Shown piece after piece: positions 18,227-26,116 of a stretch of DNA of 50,912 bases. The translations under genes and the position numbers were made by a program. Position 1 is the stretch's first letter; every line of letters starts with the position of its first letter. Below the pieces are notes generated by a model. The model was given only the letters and a program-made list of their open reading frames with translations, had not been told where the DNA came from and did no database searches. Where the stretch lies: contig NZ_RCZP01000038.1 of NCBI RefSeq assembly GCF_006438825.1, positions 1 to 50,912 on the forward strand, given 5' to 3'. The DNA comes from Muricoccus nepalensis. Lineage in GTDB: Bacteria; Pseudomonadota; Alphaproteobacteria; Acetobacterales; Acetobacteraceae.

Positions 18227-18482
18227 CCCCCCAAGGACGCGGCGCGGGCACCGCGGCAGCCAGGCCCCGCCCTCGCCGGACGCCGCCGCGCGCGCGGGCC
18301 CGTAGAGCAGCCCCTAGCCGATCGCGGCAACCCACTTCCAGAACCGAAGGCAAACCAGGGAACGAACGCCGCGCCGGCAAGGCTTCATGGCGCCCGGCGC
18401 GCCAAACCGATCGTTAAGCCCTCGGTGGGATCATGTAACGAAATCGCGATCATCGACGCGACCATCGACGGGGGCCAGGCCC

Positions 18483-18932
18483 ATGGAAATCCGCTACGGC
18501 ACCGACGGCAAGGGCTACGTCCTGCGCTACCAGCCCGGCGACCTCGTGCGCCTCCGCGTGAACGAGAGCGGCGACGGCGCCATGGGCCGCGCCGGCCAGT
18601 GGGGCAGCGTCATCACGGTGGGCGACGGCGGCACCTCGCTCGACATCCAGCTCGCCGGCTACTCCGAGGGCAAGAACTCCCCTCTCCAGCGCCTGATCGG
18701 CATCCCCCGCAGCATCGTCGTCCCCTGCAAGCCCGACGGCTCCCCGATGGAGCTGCCGAGCGGCCGCGCCCGTCGCGGCGACGGCGCCTCTGCCCTGGAA
18801 GCGAACCAGAACGTCGTCGTGAACACGACCGTCGCGCTCCCCGCCTGGGCGGCGGCGCTGGTGGTCGCGAGCTGCACCCTCATCCTCGTCGTCGCCGCCG
18901 CCATCGCCGCCAAGAACTTCGGCCCCTTCTGA
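18483..18932 (+). CDS. Unknown protein with a C-terminal membrane helix
   Basis: I do not recognise this 149-residue protein. The N-terminal two thirds are soluble and mixed in composition, beginning MEIRYGTDGKGYVLRYQPGD, with GQWGSVITVGDGGTSLDIQLAGYSEGKNSP suggesting a small beta-rich domain. A single long hydrophobic segment (about residues 118-143) ends only a few residues from the C-terminus (KNFGPF), so it looks tail-anchored with its domain in the cytoplasm. The ATG at 18483 gives the conserved-looking start; an upstream ATG at 18387 would add 32 Ser/Arg-rich residues. It is divergent from the histidine kinase gene across about 250 nt with no other gene. Confidence 0.7.
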   Translation: MEIRYGTDGKGYVLRYQPGDLVRLRVNESGDGAMGRAGQWGSVITVGDGGTSLDIQLAGYSEGKNSPLQRLIGIPRSIVVPCKPDGSPMELPSGRARRGDGASALEANQNVVVNTTVALPAWAAALVVASCTLILVVAAAIAAKNFGPF

Positions 18933-19016
18933 CCCCGCCGCCCCCTTCACCCCCCGCCCCCGTCCATGGCAGGGTCCGCCCACCAACGGCCCCACCAACG
19001 GCACGGGAGAGAACAC

Positions 19017-19880
19017 ATGGCCGGCGTCTTCTGGCACCTCGGCAACTGGTCGACCGAGGAGCCCAAGGTCCTCGGCCCCATGGACCACGCCTTCTGGCTT
19101 GGCTCCGTCATCTTCGACGGCGCGCGCGCCATCCGCGGCACCGTGCCCGACCTCGACCTGCACTGCCGCCGCTGCGTCCAGTCCGCCCGCAACATGCTCA
19201 TGGAGCCCACCATGACCGCGGAGGCGATCGAGGAGCTCTGCCGCGAGGGCGTCCGCCGCATGCCGCCCGACGCCGAGCTCTACATCCGCCCGATGTTCTT
19301 CGTCCGCCGCGGGCTCGGCGCCGCCCAGCCCGACCCCGACAGCACCGAGTTCATCCTCTCCGTCTACGACGCCCCCCTGCCGCCCGCGACGGGCTTCACC
19401 GCCGTCACCGCCCCCTTCCGCCGCCCCGCCGCCGACATGGCGCCGACGGACAGCAAGGCCAGCGCCCTCTACCCCAACTCCGCCCGCGCGACGGCCTGGG
19501 CGAAGAAGCACGGCTTCGACATGGCGGTCGTGCTGGACGAGGCCGGCAACGTCGCCGAGTTCGCCTCCGCCAACATCATGATGGTCAAGGACGGCGTGGT
19601 GATGACGCCCGAGCCCAACGGCACCTTCCTCGCGGGCATCACCCGCGCCCGCATCATCGACCTGCTGCGCAAATCCGGCCGCGAGGTGCGGGAATGCACG
19701 GTCACCACCGCCATGCTCGACACCGCCGACGAGATCTTCGCGACGGGCAACTTCGGCAAGGTCCAGCCCTGCACCCGCTACGCCGAGAACCACATGCAGC
19801 CCGGCCCCGTCGCCGCCGAGGCCCGCCGCCTCTACTTCGACTGGGCCGAGGAGAGCCGCATCCTGCCCCGCGCGGCCTGA
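19017..19880 (+). CDS. Branched-chain amino acid aminotransferase-like (class IV PLP enzyme)
   Basis: This 287-residue protein belongs to the fold type IV PLP aminotransferases, which swap amino groups between branched-chain amino acids and 2-oxoglutarate or related pairs. The early segment LGPMDHAFWLGSVIFDGARAIRG matches the family. The PLP-binding lysine is Lys147 in DSKASALYPNS. The cofactor-phosphate region is LDEAGNVAEFASANIMMVKDG, followed by GTFLAGITRARIIDLL. The usual SEGxxxN segment reads AEFASAN, so the second-Gly position is bulkier than in E. coli IlvE and the substrate range may differ. The ATG at 19017 has GGGAGAG upstream; an earlier ATG at 18966 lacks one. Confidence 0.85.
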   Translation: MAGVFWHLGNWSTEEPKVLGPMDHAFWLGSVIFDGARAIRGTVPDLDLHCRRCVQSARNMLMEPTMTAEAIEELCREGVRRMPPDAELYIRPMFFVRRGLGAAQPDPDSTEFILSVYDAPLPPATGFTAVTAPFRRPAADMAPTDSKASALYPNSARATAWAKKHGFDMAVVLDEAGNVAEFASANIMMVKDGVVMTPEPNGTFLAGITRARIIDLLRKSGREVRECTVTTAMLDTADEIFATGNFGKVQPCTRYAENHMQPGPVAAEARRLYFDWAEESRILPRAA

Positions 19881-19896
19881 GCGCCCGGGGCGGCGC

Positions 19897-21060
19897 CTAG
19901 CCCTCCGCCGCGCCGAGGAAGCGCCGCCCCTCCGCCCGCACCCGCGCCCCCGCCTCGTCGTAGAGGAAGGGCAGCGTCGCGTAGCGCACCCCCCGCGTCA
20001 CCCGTCCCGCCTCGTGGAGCAGCGAGCAGGAGAAGACCACCGCGCCCCCCGGCGGCGGCCGGTAGCGCCGCGGCCCGAACTCCGGGAAGAGGAGGTCGCC
20101 GCCCTCGAACCCCTCGTTCAGGTTGATGCTGACCGCGAAGCGCCGGTGCGCGGTGGCGCGCGTCGTGTTGTCGCGGTGCGCGCGGAAATGCCCGCCATCG
20201 GCCGCGTCGTAGCAGGCGACGATGTAGCGCTCGATCCGCGTCGCCCGGAATCCGAAGGCGCGCTCGATCTCCGGCAGCAGCCGCCGCGCCAGCCGCTCGC
20301 GCAGCCCGGCGCGCACCGCCTCGTCCTCGATGACGAGGTCCTTGCGCCGCTTGTGCCCGGCGTCGAGCACCGGCACCGTCCGCCCGCCCACCTCGCGCAT
20401 GAAGCCGCTCTCCTGGCCGCCCCTCTCCTCGTAGAGGGCGACCAGCGCGCGGCAGAAATCCGGCTCCAGCACGCGCGGCAGCACCAGCACGGGCGCCGGC
20501 ACCTCCATCCCCGCGTGCAGCCCCGGCGCCGGCAGCCCCGCCAGCAGGCCGAGCAGCCGCTCGATCGCGCCCACCGGCGCGGCCGCCAGCACGCGCAGCA
20601 TCGGGTCCAGCAGCAGCGCGAAGGGCGTGTAGCCGCCCGCCCCGGCCGCCACCCAGGCGCCATAGGCCAGGCTCACCGCCCGGTCGTGGTCGCGGATCAC
20701 GCGCAGGCCCGGCAGGGCGTCCGCCAGCGCCGGCGCCGCGTCGGCCGGGTCCGCCGTCACCGCGAAGGCGCAGGCCCGCGCGTCGTCCAGCAGCCCCGCC
20801 GCCCGCGCCCGCCCCAGCGCCGCCCAGGCCCCCGCCGAGGCCCCCGCCGAGGCCGGGTGCGACGCCGAGCCCAGGAAGGCGAGCACCACGTAGCGCCCCG
20901 CCACGCTGTGGAAGGCGTAGCGGGGATTGCTGTCGACCGCCGCGTGGAACATCGGCACCGGGTCGCCCGGCCGGAACCGCGCCGGGCCGGGCGCCGAACC
21001 CCGCGCCGGCTGCGGAAAGTCCTGCGGGGACGCCGCCCCCCGCGATTCGGTCTCGGCCAT
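19897..21060 (-). CDS. Fusion: Cys-less redoxin-like domain plus prolyl 4-hydroxylase-like 2OG-Fe(II) oxygenase
   Basis: This 387-residue protein has two halves. Residues 29-170 follow an AhpC/TSA redoxin pattern ([14 protein letters not shown], then [17 protein letters not shown]), but the peroxidatic cysteine position in the loop after the first core strand is occupied by Ser/Ala, so peroxidase activity looks lost. Residues 185-375 form a prolyl hydroxylase-type oxygenase with iron ligands His295, Asp297 (HRD) and His349 (LLHEAGR) and 2-oxoglutarate-binding Arg359. The second half should hydroxylate a protein or small substrate using 2OG and oxygen. No operon partner is obvious: the next gene upstream on the strand (PfkB kinase) ends 66 nt beyond the start. 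Confidence 0.82.
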   Translation of the reverse strand: MAETESRGAASPQDFPQPARGSAPGPARFRPGDPVPMFHAAVDSNPRYAFHSVAGRYVVLAFLGSASHPASAGASAGAWAALGRARAAGLLDDARACAFAVTADPADAAPALADALPGLRVIRDHDRAVSLAYGAWVAAGAGGYTPFALLLDPMLRVLAAAPVGAIERLLGLLAGLPAPGLHAGMEVPAPVLVLPRVLEPDFCRALVALYEERGGQESGFMREVGGRTVPVLDAGHKRRKDLVIEDEAVRAGLRERLARRLLPEIERAFGFRATRIERYIVACYDAADGGHFRAHRDNTTRATAHRRFAVSINLNEGFEGGDLLFPEFGPRRYRPPPGGAVVFSCSLLHEAGRVTRGVRYATLPFLYDEAGARVRAEGRRFLGAAEG

Positions 21061-21126
21061 GCGCGCCCCGCCTCAAGAGGGCGCCACCGCTACCGCAACA
21101 AGCTTACGCCCGCCTGAACGCGCCCC

Positions 21127-22101
21127 TTACGCCTTCCGCCGCACCCGCAGCGGCGGCACGTCCGTCTCGCCCGCCAGCAGCTCCTCCAGCATCGCCCGGT
21201 CCGGCGTCCGCCCGTCCCGCGCCCGCAGCGCCCCGGCCGCGGAGGCGAAGCGCAGCGACTCCTCCATCCCCTGCCCCTCCGCCAGCGCCAGCGCGAAGGC
21301 GCCGTGGAACACGTCCCCCGCGCCCGTCGTGTTCGTGGCGTCCACCGGGAAGGCCGGCCGCCGCGCCGGCGCCTCCATCCCCGGCGCGAGCCAGAGCGTG
21401 CCCTTCTCCCCCAGCGTCACGGCGGCCAGCTTCAGCGGCCCCGCGGCCAGCGCCCGCGCCAGCCCCTCCTCGGGCGGAACCCCCGGCGCGAAGATCGAGA
21501 GGCCCGTCTTGGCGAAGATCGCGTGGTCCGTCAGCGGCACGAGCTGCCGCAGGATCCGCTCCTCGCTCTTCTCCGCGTCCATCGCGCTCGGCAGACCGAT
21601 CTCCCGCGCCCGCCGGAACACGAGCTCCGCCGCCTCCGGCCAGCGCGGGTCGCAGAGCACCGCCCCGGCCTCCCCCAGCCGCTCCAGCGGCAGGGCGGAG
21701 GGGTCGCTCGACAGCCGCTCGCCGCGGTAGGTCACGATGCTCCGCTCCCCCACCTTGTCCACGATCACGGCCGAGAGCGGCGTCCGCGCCCCCTCGGCCA
21801 TCACCAGGCCGGTGGCGTCCACCCCCTCGGCCTCGAGCGCCTGGCGCAGTTCCTCCCCCGCCTCGTCCCGCCCCACGCGCCCCCAGAACACCGCCCGCCC
21901 GCCGAGCCGCGCGACCGCGATCGCCGCGTTCGCCGCCAAGCCGCCGACGCTCAGCGCGTAGGACCGCGCGGTCGTCTTCGACGGCGGCGGCTCCACCTCG
22001 TCCACGCGGAAGGTATGGTCCGTCACCACCTGCCCCACGCAGACCACCAGCGCCCCCGCATCGTCCCCACCCGCCCCACCGGAAACGCCCCGACCCGCCA
22101 T
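21127..22101 (-). CDS. PfkB family sugar kinase
   Basis: This 324-residue kinase phosphorylates a sugar or nucleoside using ATP. The N-terminal signature region includes [34 protein letters not shown], and the C-terminal PfkB signature is [15 protein letters not shown] with catalytic base Asp263. Substrate-specific residues are not clear; ribokinase-like or sulfofructose kinase-like roles are possible. The ATG at 22101 has GAGGGG six nt upstream, within the opposing gene. Its start codon interlocks with that of the divergent pseudouridine synthase gene (CATG, 22099-22102). Confidence 0.88.
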   Translation of the reverse strand: MAGRGVSGGAGGDDAGALVVCVGQVVTDHTFRVDEVEPPPSKTTARSYALSVGGLAANAAIAVARLGGRAVFWGRVGRDEAGEELRQALEAEGVDATGLVMAEGARTPLSAVIVDKVGERSIVTYRGERLSSDPSALPLERLGEAGAVLCDPRWPEAAELVFRRAREIGLPSAMDAEKSEERILRQLVPLTDHAIFAKTGLSIFAPGVPPEEGLARALAAGPLKLAAVTLGEKGTLWLAPGMEAPARRPAFPVDATNTTGAGDVFHGAFALALAEGQGMEESLRFASAAGALRARDGRTPDRAMLEELLAGETDVPPLRVRRKA

Positions 22102-22939
22102 GCGCGACCCCTCTTCCCTGCCCGGCTGGCTCGCCGCGCGTGTCCTTCACATCCGGCCGGACGTCCTGGTCATCGACAAGCCCGCGGGCCTGCCCATCGA
22201 CCCCGGCCGCCCGCCCGCCGCCACGCCCACCGCCCTGGCCGCCCGCCCCGGGCGGAACGCCCCCGGCGGCGGAGGGAACACCCCCCGCGGCAAAGGGCAG
22301 CCCGCCCGGGGAACCAAGCCCAGCCTCGCCGATTGGTTGCCCCTCCTCCAGCTCGGCCGCCGCCACCCGCCCCAGCCCGTTCACCGCCTGGACACGGACA
22401 CCGCCGGCTGCCTCGTCCTCGGCCGCACCCGCCCCTCCCTCGGCCTCCTCGGCGCCCTCTTCGCGGACCGGCGGGCGGAGAAGACCTACTGGGCCGTCGT
22501 CGCCGGCCGCCCCAGGACGGCGGCCGGCACCCTCGACGCCCCCCTCCGCAAGGTCAGCACGCGGGAGGCCGGCTGGCGCATGGAGGCCCATCCCGAGGGC
22601 CAGCCCGCCCGCACCGCCTGGCGCCTCCTCGGGGGCGCCGAAACCGGGGAGGGCCCCCTCTCCTGGCTCGAGCTCCGCCCCGAGACCGGCCGCACGCACC
22701 AGCTCCGGGTCCATTGCGCGCTCCTCGGCTGCCCCATCCTCGGCGACCCCCTCTACGGCGCGGGGCGGGAAAGGGGCGGCCCGATGCACCTCCTCGCCCG
22801 CGCCATCGCCCTCCCCCTCGACCCGCCGCTCGCCGCCGAGGCTCCCGTGCCGCCCGAAATGGCCGCCGCCTTCGCCCGCTGCGGCGCGCCCCTGGCCGCG
22901 ACGCCCCCCCGCCTCCCGCTCCCGCCCGATCCGTCCTAG
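22100..22939 (+). CDS. RluA family pseudouridine synthase
   Basis: This 279-residue enzyme isomerises uridine in rRNA or tRNA to pseudouridine. The family motifs are [15 protein letters not shown], the catalytic [10 protein letters not shown] with Asp98, [40 protein letters not shown]. There is no N-terminal S4 domain. Residues 49-74 ([25 protein letters not shown] region) are an insertion between the first two motifs that is made of GC-rich repeat units and is probably a disordered loop. The ATG at 22100 has no clear ribosome binding site and overlaps the divergent kinase start, so initiation could lie slightly downstream. It heads a plus-strand run with the lyase and GST genes. Confidence 0.88.
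   Translation: MRDPSSLPGWLAARVLHIRPDVLVIDKPAGLPIDPGRPPAATPTALAARPGRNAPGGGGNTPRGKGQPARGTKPSLADWLPLLQLGRRHPPQPVHRLDTDTAGCLVLGRTRPSLGLLGALFADRRAEKTYWAVVAGRPRTAAGTLDAPLRKVSTREAGWRMEAHPEGQPARTAWRLLGGAETGEGPLSWLELRPETGRTHQLRVHCALLGCPILGDPLYGAGRERGGPMHLLARAIALPLDPPLAAEAPVPPEMAAAFARCGAPLAATPPRLPLPPDPS
22245..22320. repeat. Four degenerate repeat units inserted in the pseudouridine synthase gene
   Basis: Units of 17-21 bp starting near 22245, 22262, 22283 and 22303 share a CCCCGSGG core and a GGNA(A/C)C-C end. Read on the minus strand they give a GGVPxAAGG-like periodic peptide; on the plus strand they encode Gly/Pro/Asn/Arg-rich loop residues 49-74. The 15-mer AACACCCCCCGCGGC at 22277-22291 also occurs exactly at 3889-3903 in the CoxL-like gene. 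Confidence 0.6.
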
Positions 22940-22976
22940 CCTGCGCGCCGCACGTCCAGGCAAGGCCCCGAACCGC

Positions 22977-24020
22977 ATGAATCTCGCCCGCTTCCCCCGC
23001 ATCCGCCTCGGCCACCTGCCGACCCCGCTCGAGCCGATGGAGAACCTCTCCCGCCACCTCGCGGGCGAGATGACGGCCCCGGGCGGCGGCCCCAACCTCT
23101 GGGTGAAGCGCGACGACTGCACCGGCCTCTCCACCGGCGGCAACAAGACGCGCAAGCTCGAGTACCTGATGGCCGACGCCATGGCCCAGGGCGCCGACAC
23201 GGTGATCACCCAGGGCGCCACCCAGTCCAACCACGCGCGCCAGACGGCCGCCGCCGCGGCGAAGCTCAACCTCGCCTGCCACATCCTCCTCGAGGACCGC
23301 ACCGGCTACACCGACCCCGCCTACACCCAGTCCGCCAACGTCATGATGGACAAGCTCCACGGCGCCACCGTCTCCCGCCGCCCCGGCGGCGCCGACATGG
23401 CCGCCGAGATGGAGACCCTGGCCGGGACGCTCCGCGCCGAGGGCCGCCGCCCCTACGTCATCCCCGGCGGCGGCTCCAACCCGACCGGCGCCCTCGGCTA
23501 TGTCGGCTGCGCGCTGGAACTCGTCGCCCAGGCCGCCGAGATGGGCCTGCGCATCGACCACGTCGTCCACGCGACGGGCAGCGCCGGCACCCAGGCCGGG
23601 CTGGTCGCCGGGCTCGTCGGCCTCAACAGCGCCATCCCCGTCCTCGGCATCGGCGTCCGCGCCCCGCGGGAGAAGCAGGAGGCCAACGTCCTCGCGCTCG
23701 CCACCCGCACCGCCGACCACCTCGGCCTCCCCGCCGGCACCGTCCGCGCCGAGCACGTCGTCGCCAACTGCGACTACGTCGGCCAGGGCTACGGCATCCC
23801 CACCCAGGGCATGGTCGACGCGGTGAAGCTCGTCGCCGAGAAGGAGGGCCTGCTGCTCGACCCCGTCTACTCCGGCAAGGGCATGGCGGGGCTGATCGAC
23901 CTCGTCCGCCGCGGGCACTTCAAGGCCGGCGAGAACGTCGTCTTCATCCACACCGGCGGCGCCGTCGGCCTCTTCGGCTACCCCGACGCCTTCGACCTCC
24001 CCGCCGACGCGGCGGCCTGA
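22977..24020 (+). CDS. cuyA: L-cysteate sulfo-lyase / D-cysteine desulfhydrase family PLP lyase
   Basis: This 347-residue protein belongs to the tryptophan synthase beta-like (fold type II) PLP enzymes related to ACC deaminase. The PLP lysine is Lys57 in [13 protein letters not shown], and [31 protein letters not shown] and [13 protein letters not shown] are all characteristic. The opening [28 protein letters not shown] closely resembles CuyA of marine alphaproteobacteria, which releases sulfite and ammonia from L-cysteate; D-cysteine desulfhydrases look almost the same, so the substrate is open. No sulfite dehydrogenase or cysteate uptake genes adjoin it. It lies 37 nt after the pseudouridine synthase gene and 10 nt before a GST gene. 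Confidence 0.82.
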   Translation: MNLARFPRIRLGHLPTPLEPMENLSRHLAGEMTAPGGGPNLWVKRDDCTGLSTGGNKTRKLEYLMADAMAQGADTVITQGATQSNHARQTAAAAAKLNLACHILLEDRTGYTDPAYTQSANVMMDKLHGATVSRRPGGADMAAEMETLAGTLRAEGRRPYVIPGGGSNPTGALGYVGCALELVAQAAEMGLRIDHVVHATGSAGTQAGLVAGLVGLNSAIPVLGIGVRAPREKQEANVLALATRTADHLGLPAGTVRAEHVVANCDYVGQGYGIPTQGMVDAVKLVAEKEGLLLDPVYSGKGMAGLIDLVRRGHFKAGENVVFIHTGGAVGLFGYPDAFDLPADAAA

Positions 24021-24030
24021 GGGCCGGGCC

Positions 24031-24699
24031 ATGGCCGACACCCTCCGCAACACCCTCCGCATCTGGGGCCGCCGGAACTCCGTCAACGTCCAGAAGGTCC
24101 TCTGGGGCGCTGGCGAGCTCGGCCTCCCCTTCGAGCGCCGCGAAGCCGGCATGGAGCACGGCGTGGTGGACACCCCCGCCTACCGCGCCATGAACCCCAA
24201 CGGCCGCGTGCCCACCCTGGAGGACGGCGAGGTCGTCCTCTGGGAATCGAACTCGATCCTGCGCTACCTCGCCCTCAAGTCCCTCGAGGCCGCGCCCGAC
24301 GGCCCGGCCGCCCGCCTCTACCCCGCCGGCGCCGCCCCCCGCGCGCGGGTCGAGCGCTGGCTGGACTGGACCCTCTCCACCCTCCAGCCCGCCGAGCGGA
24401 ACCTCTTCTGGGGCATGGTCCGCACCCCCGTGGAGCGGCGCGACCACAAGGCCATCATCGCCTCCTTCGAGGCGACGGCGGCGCTCTGGGCGATCGTGGA
24501 GGCCCAGCTCGGCCACGGCATGCCCTATGTCGAGGGGCCGGACCTCACCCTCGCCGACATCGTCCTCGGCGCCTACGCCCGCCGCTGGTTCGGCATCGAC
24601 ATGCCCGGCGGCCCCGCCATCCCCCGCGTCGAGGCCTGGTACGCCCGCCTGGAGGAACGCCCCGCCTTCCAGGAGCACATCGCGCCGCCGATGAGCTGA
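24031..24699 (+). CDS. Glutathione S-transferase family protein
   Basis: This 222-residue protein has the two GST domains. The N-terminal thioredoxin-like part includes RIWGRRNSVNVQKVLWGAGELGLPFE (the active-site Ser/Asn region after the first strand) and NPNGRVPTLEDGEVVLWESNSILRYLA, where the cis-Pro and the Glu-Ser pair bind the glutathione gamma-glutamyl group. The C-terminal helical part includes GPDLTLADIVLGAYARRWF, the N-capping box. The substrate is unknown. It follows the lyase gene by 10 nt and is probably co-transcribed with it. Confidence 0.9.
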   Translation: MADTLRNTLRIWGRRNSVNVQKVLWGAGELGLPFERREAGMEHGVVDTPAYRAMNPNGRVPTLEDGEVVLWESNSILRYLALKSLEAAPDGPAARLYPAGAAPRARVERWLDWTLSTLQPAERNLFWGMVRTPVERRDHKAIIASFEATAALWAIVEAQLGHGMPYVEGPDLTLADIVLGAYARRWFGIDMPGGPAIPRVEAWYARLEERPAFQEHIAPPMS

Positions 24700-24844
24700 C
24701 CGCGCCGCCGCCGCCGCCCGCGGGCACGGGCACGTCCGGCGCGACGGCCCCCGCCGCCTCGCCTGACCGCCCCCTCGCGGGAACGTGCCCGCGCCCCGCC
24801 CGCCCGCGTGCGACCCTTGCTCCCGGCCCACCCCGCGAGGCGAC

Positions 24845-25129
24845 ATGACGGACAACGGCCCCGCCTCACCCGCCCCCGGCACCCCTCCCCCGGAGAGCCC
24901 CGCCCCCTGGCCCCCGCCCTCCCTCCTCGAGAGGGCGGGCGTCGGCCGCGGCGGGCGGCTGGTCGCGGCCGTCCTGATCGTGCTCCTCGCGCCCCTCTGG
25001 CTGCCCCTCTACTTCCTGGCCATCGGCGTCGCGGCGAAGCTCCTGCCGCGCCTGCGCGACGCCGCGCGGCTGGAGGAGGCCTGGAGCACCCTCCGCTCCC
25101 GCCCCGGACGACGGGACTCCGCCCCCTAG
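24845..25129 (+). CDS. Small single-pass membrane protein of unknown function
   Basis: I do not recognise this 94-residue protein. Its first 30 residues are Pro-rich and probably disordered, then a long hydrophobic stretch (about residues 38-66, GRLVAAVLIVLLAPLWLPLYFLAIGVAAKLL) suggests one or two membrane passes, followed by a charged tail. GAGG lies just upstream of the ATG at 24845. The gap of 145 nt after the GST gene holds no other frame I can support. Confidence 0.55.
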   Translation: MTDNGPASPAPGTPPPESPAPWPPPSLLERAGVGRGGRLVAAVLIVLLAPLWLPLYFLAIGVAAKLLPRLRDAARLEEAWSTLRSRPGRRDSAP

Positions 25130-25205
25130 CCGGTCCGCGAGCCCCCTGGCTGCACGCCCCCGGAAACCGCGCTAGCCTCCGCCCCTGCATCGGAGGGGGA
25201 ACCGC

Positions 25206-26087
25206 ATGGGCCGCGCGTACAAGGTGGTGGACGCCTTCTCGTCCCGTCCCTTCCTCGGCAACCCCGTCGCCGTGGTCCTCGACGCCGAGGGCCTGGACGC
25301 CGCCGCCATGCAGGCCCTCGCCCGCTGGACCAACCTTTCCGAGACGACCTTCGTCCTCCCGCCGACCGCGCCCGGGGCCGACTACCGCCTGCGCATCTTC
25401 ACGCCCCGCGCCGAGCTCCCCTTCGCCGGGCACCCCACCCTCGGCACCGCCCACGCGATGCTGGAGGCCGGCCGCGCGACGCCTCGCGCCGGCCGCCTCG
25501 TCCAGGAATGCGGCGTCGGCCTCGTCGGCCTTTCCGTGGAGGGCGAGGGCCCGGCGCGGCGCCTGACCCTCGACCTGCCGCCCGCCCGGGTCACGCCCCT
25601 GCCCCCCGCCGAGGCCGCGGCGCTCGAGGCCCTCCTCGGCCACCCCCTCGACCCCCGCGCCACCCCCGCCATCGTGGACATCGGCGCCGTCTGGGCCGTG
25701 GCTCCGCTCGCCGACGCCGCCGCCGTGCTGCGCCTCGAGCCCGACCTCGCCCGCTCGGCCGCCTTCGAGCGGCGCCACGGCCTCACCGGCGTCACCGTCT
25801 TCGGCCCGCGCGGCGCGGAGGCCGGGAAGGACGGCGCCATCGAGGTCCGCTCCTTCGCCCCCTCCTCCGGGATCGAGGAAGACCCGGTCTGCGGCAGCGG
25901 CAACGGCGCCGTGGCCGTGTTCCGGCGGGAGGCCGGCCTGCTGCCGCCGGGCGGCGCCGCCTACCAGGCCACCCAGGGCCGCCGCGTCGGCCGGGACGGG
26001 CAGGTGGCGGTGCGCGTGGACGCCGAGGGCCGGGTGAGCCTCGGCGGCGCCTGCGTCACCTGCGTCGACGGCACCCTCGCCGCCTGA
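25206..26087 (+). CDS. PhzF family isomerase/epimerase-like protein
   Basis: This 293-residue protein has the PhzF pattern of two diaminopimelate epimerase-like halves. The start YKVVDAFSSRPFLGNPVAVVLDA is typical, Glu46 in NLSETTFV corresponds to the catalytic glutamate of PhzF, and FTPRAELPFAGHPTLGTAHAML and EEDPVCGSGNGAVAVF are signature segments. Phenazine genes are absent, so it is one of the many PhzF-like proteins of unknown substrate. GGAGGGGG stands 5 nt before the ATG, which makes the start firm. It converges on the PBP1C gene with only 29 nt between the stops. Confidence 0.92.
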   Translation: MGRAYKVVDAFSSRPFLGNPVAVVLDAEGLDAAAMQALARWTNLSETTFVLPPTAPGADYRLRIFTPRAELPFAGHPTLGTAHAMLEAGRATPRAGRLVQECGVGLVGLSVEGEGPARRLTLDLPPARVTPLPPAEAAALEALLGHPLDPRATPAIVDIGAVWAVAPLADAAAVLRLEPDLARSAAFERRHGLTGVTVFGPRGAEAGKDGAIEVRSFAPSSGIEEDPVCGSGNGAVAVFRREAGLLPPGGAAYQATQGRRVGRDGQVAVRVDAEGRVSLGGACVTCVDGTLAA

Positions 26088-26116
26088 GCCCCCCGCCGCC
26101 GCCCTACTCCGCCCCC

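Noticed and set aside
24720-24795. Long-range inverted repeat CGCGGGCACG and its complement in the gap before the small membrane protein gene
   Set aside because: The arms are about 57 nt apart in a very GC-rich gap with many possible pairings, so no specific structure can be supported.
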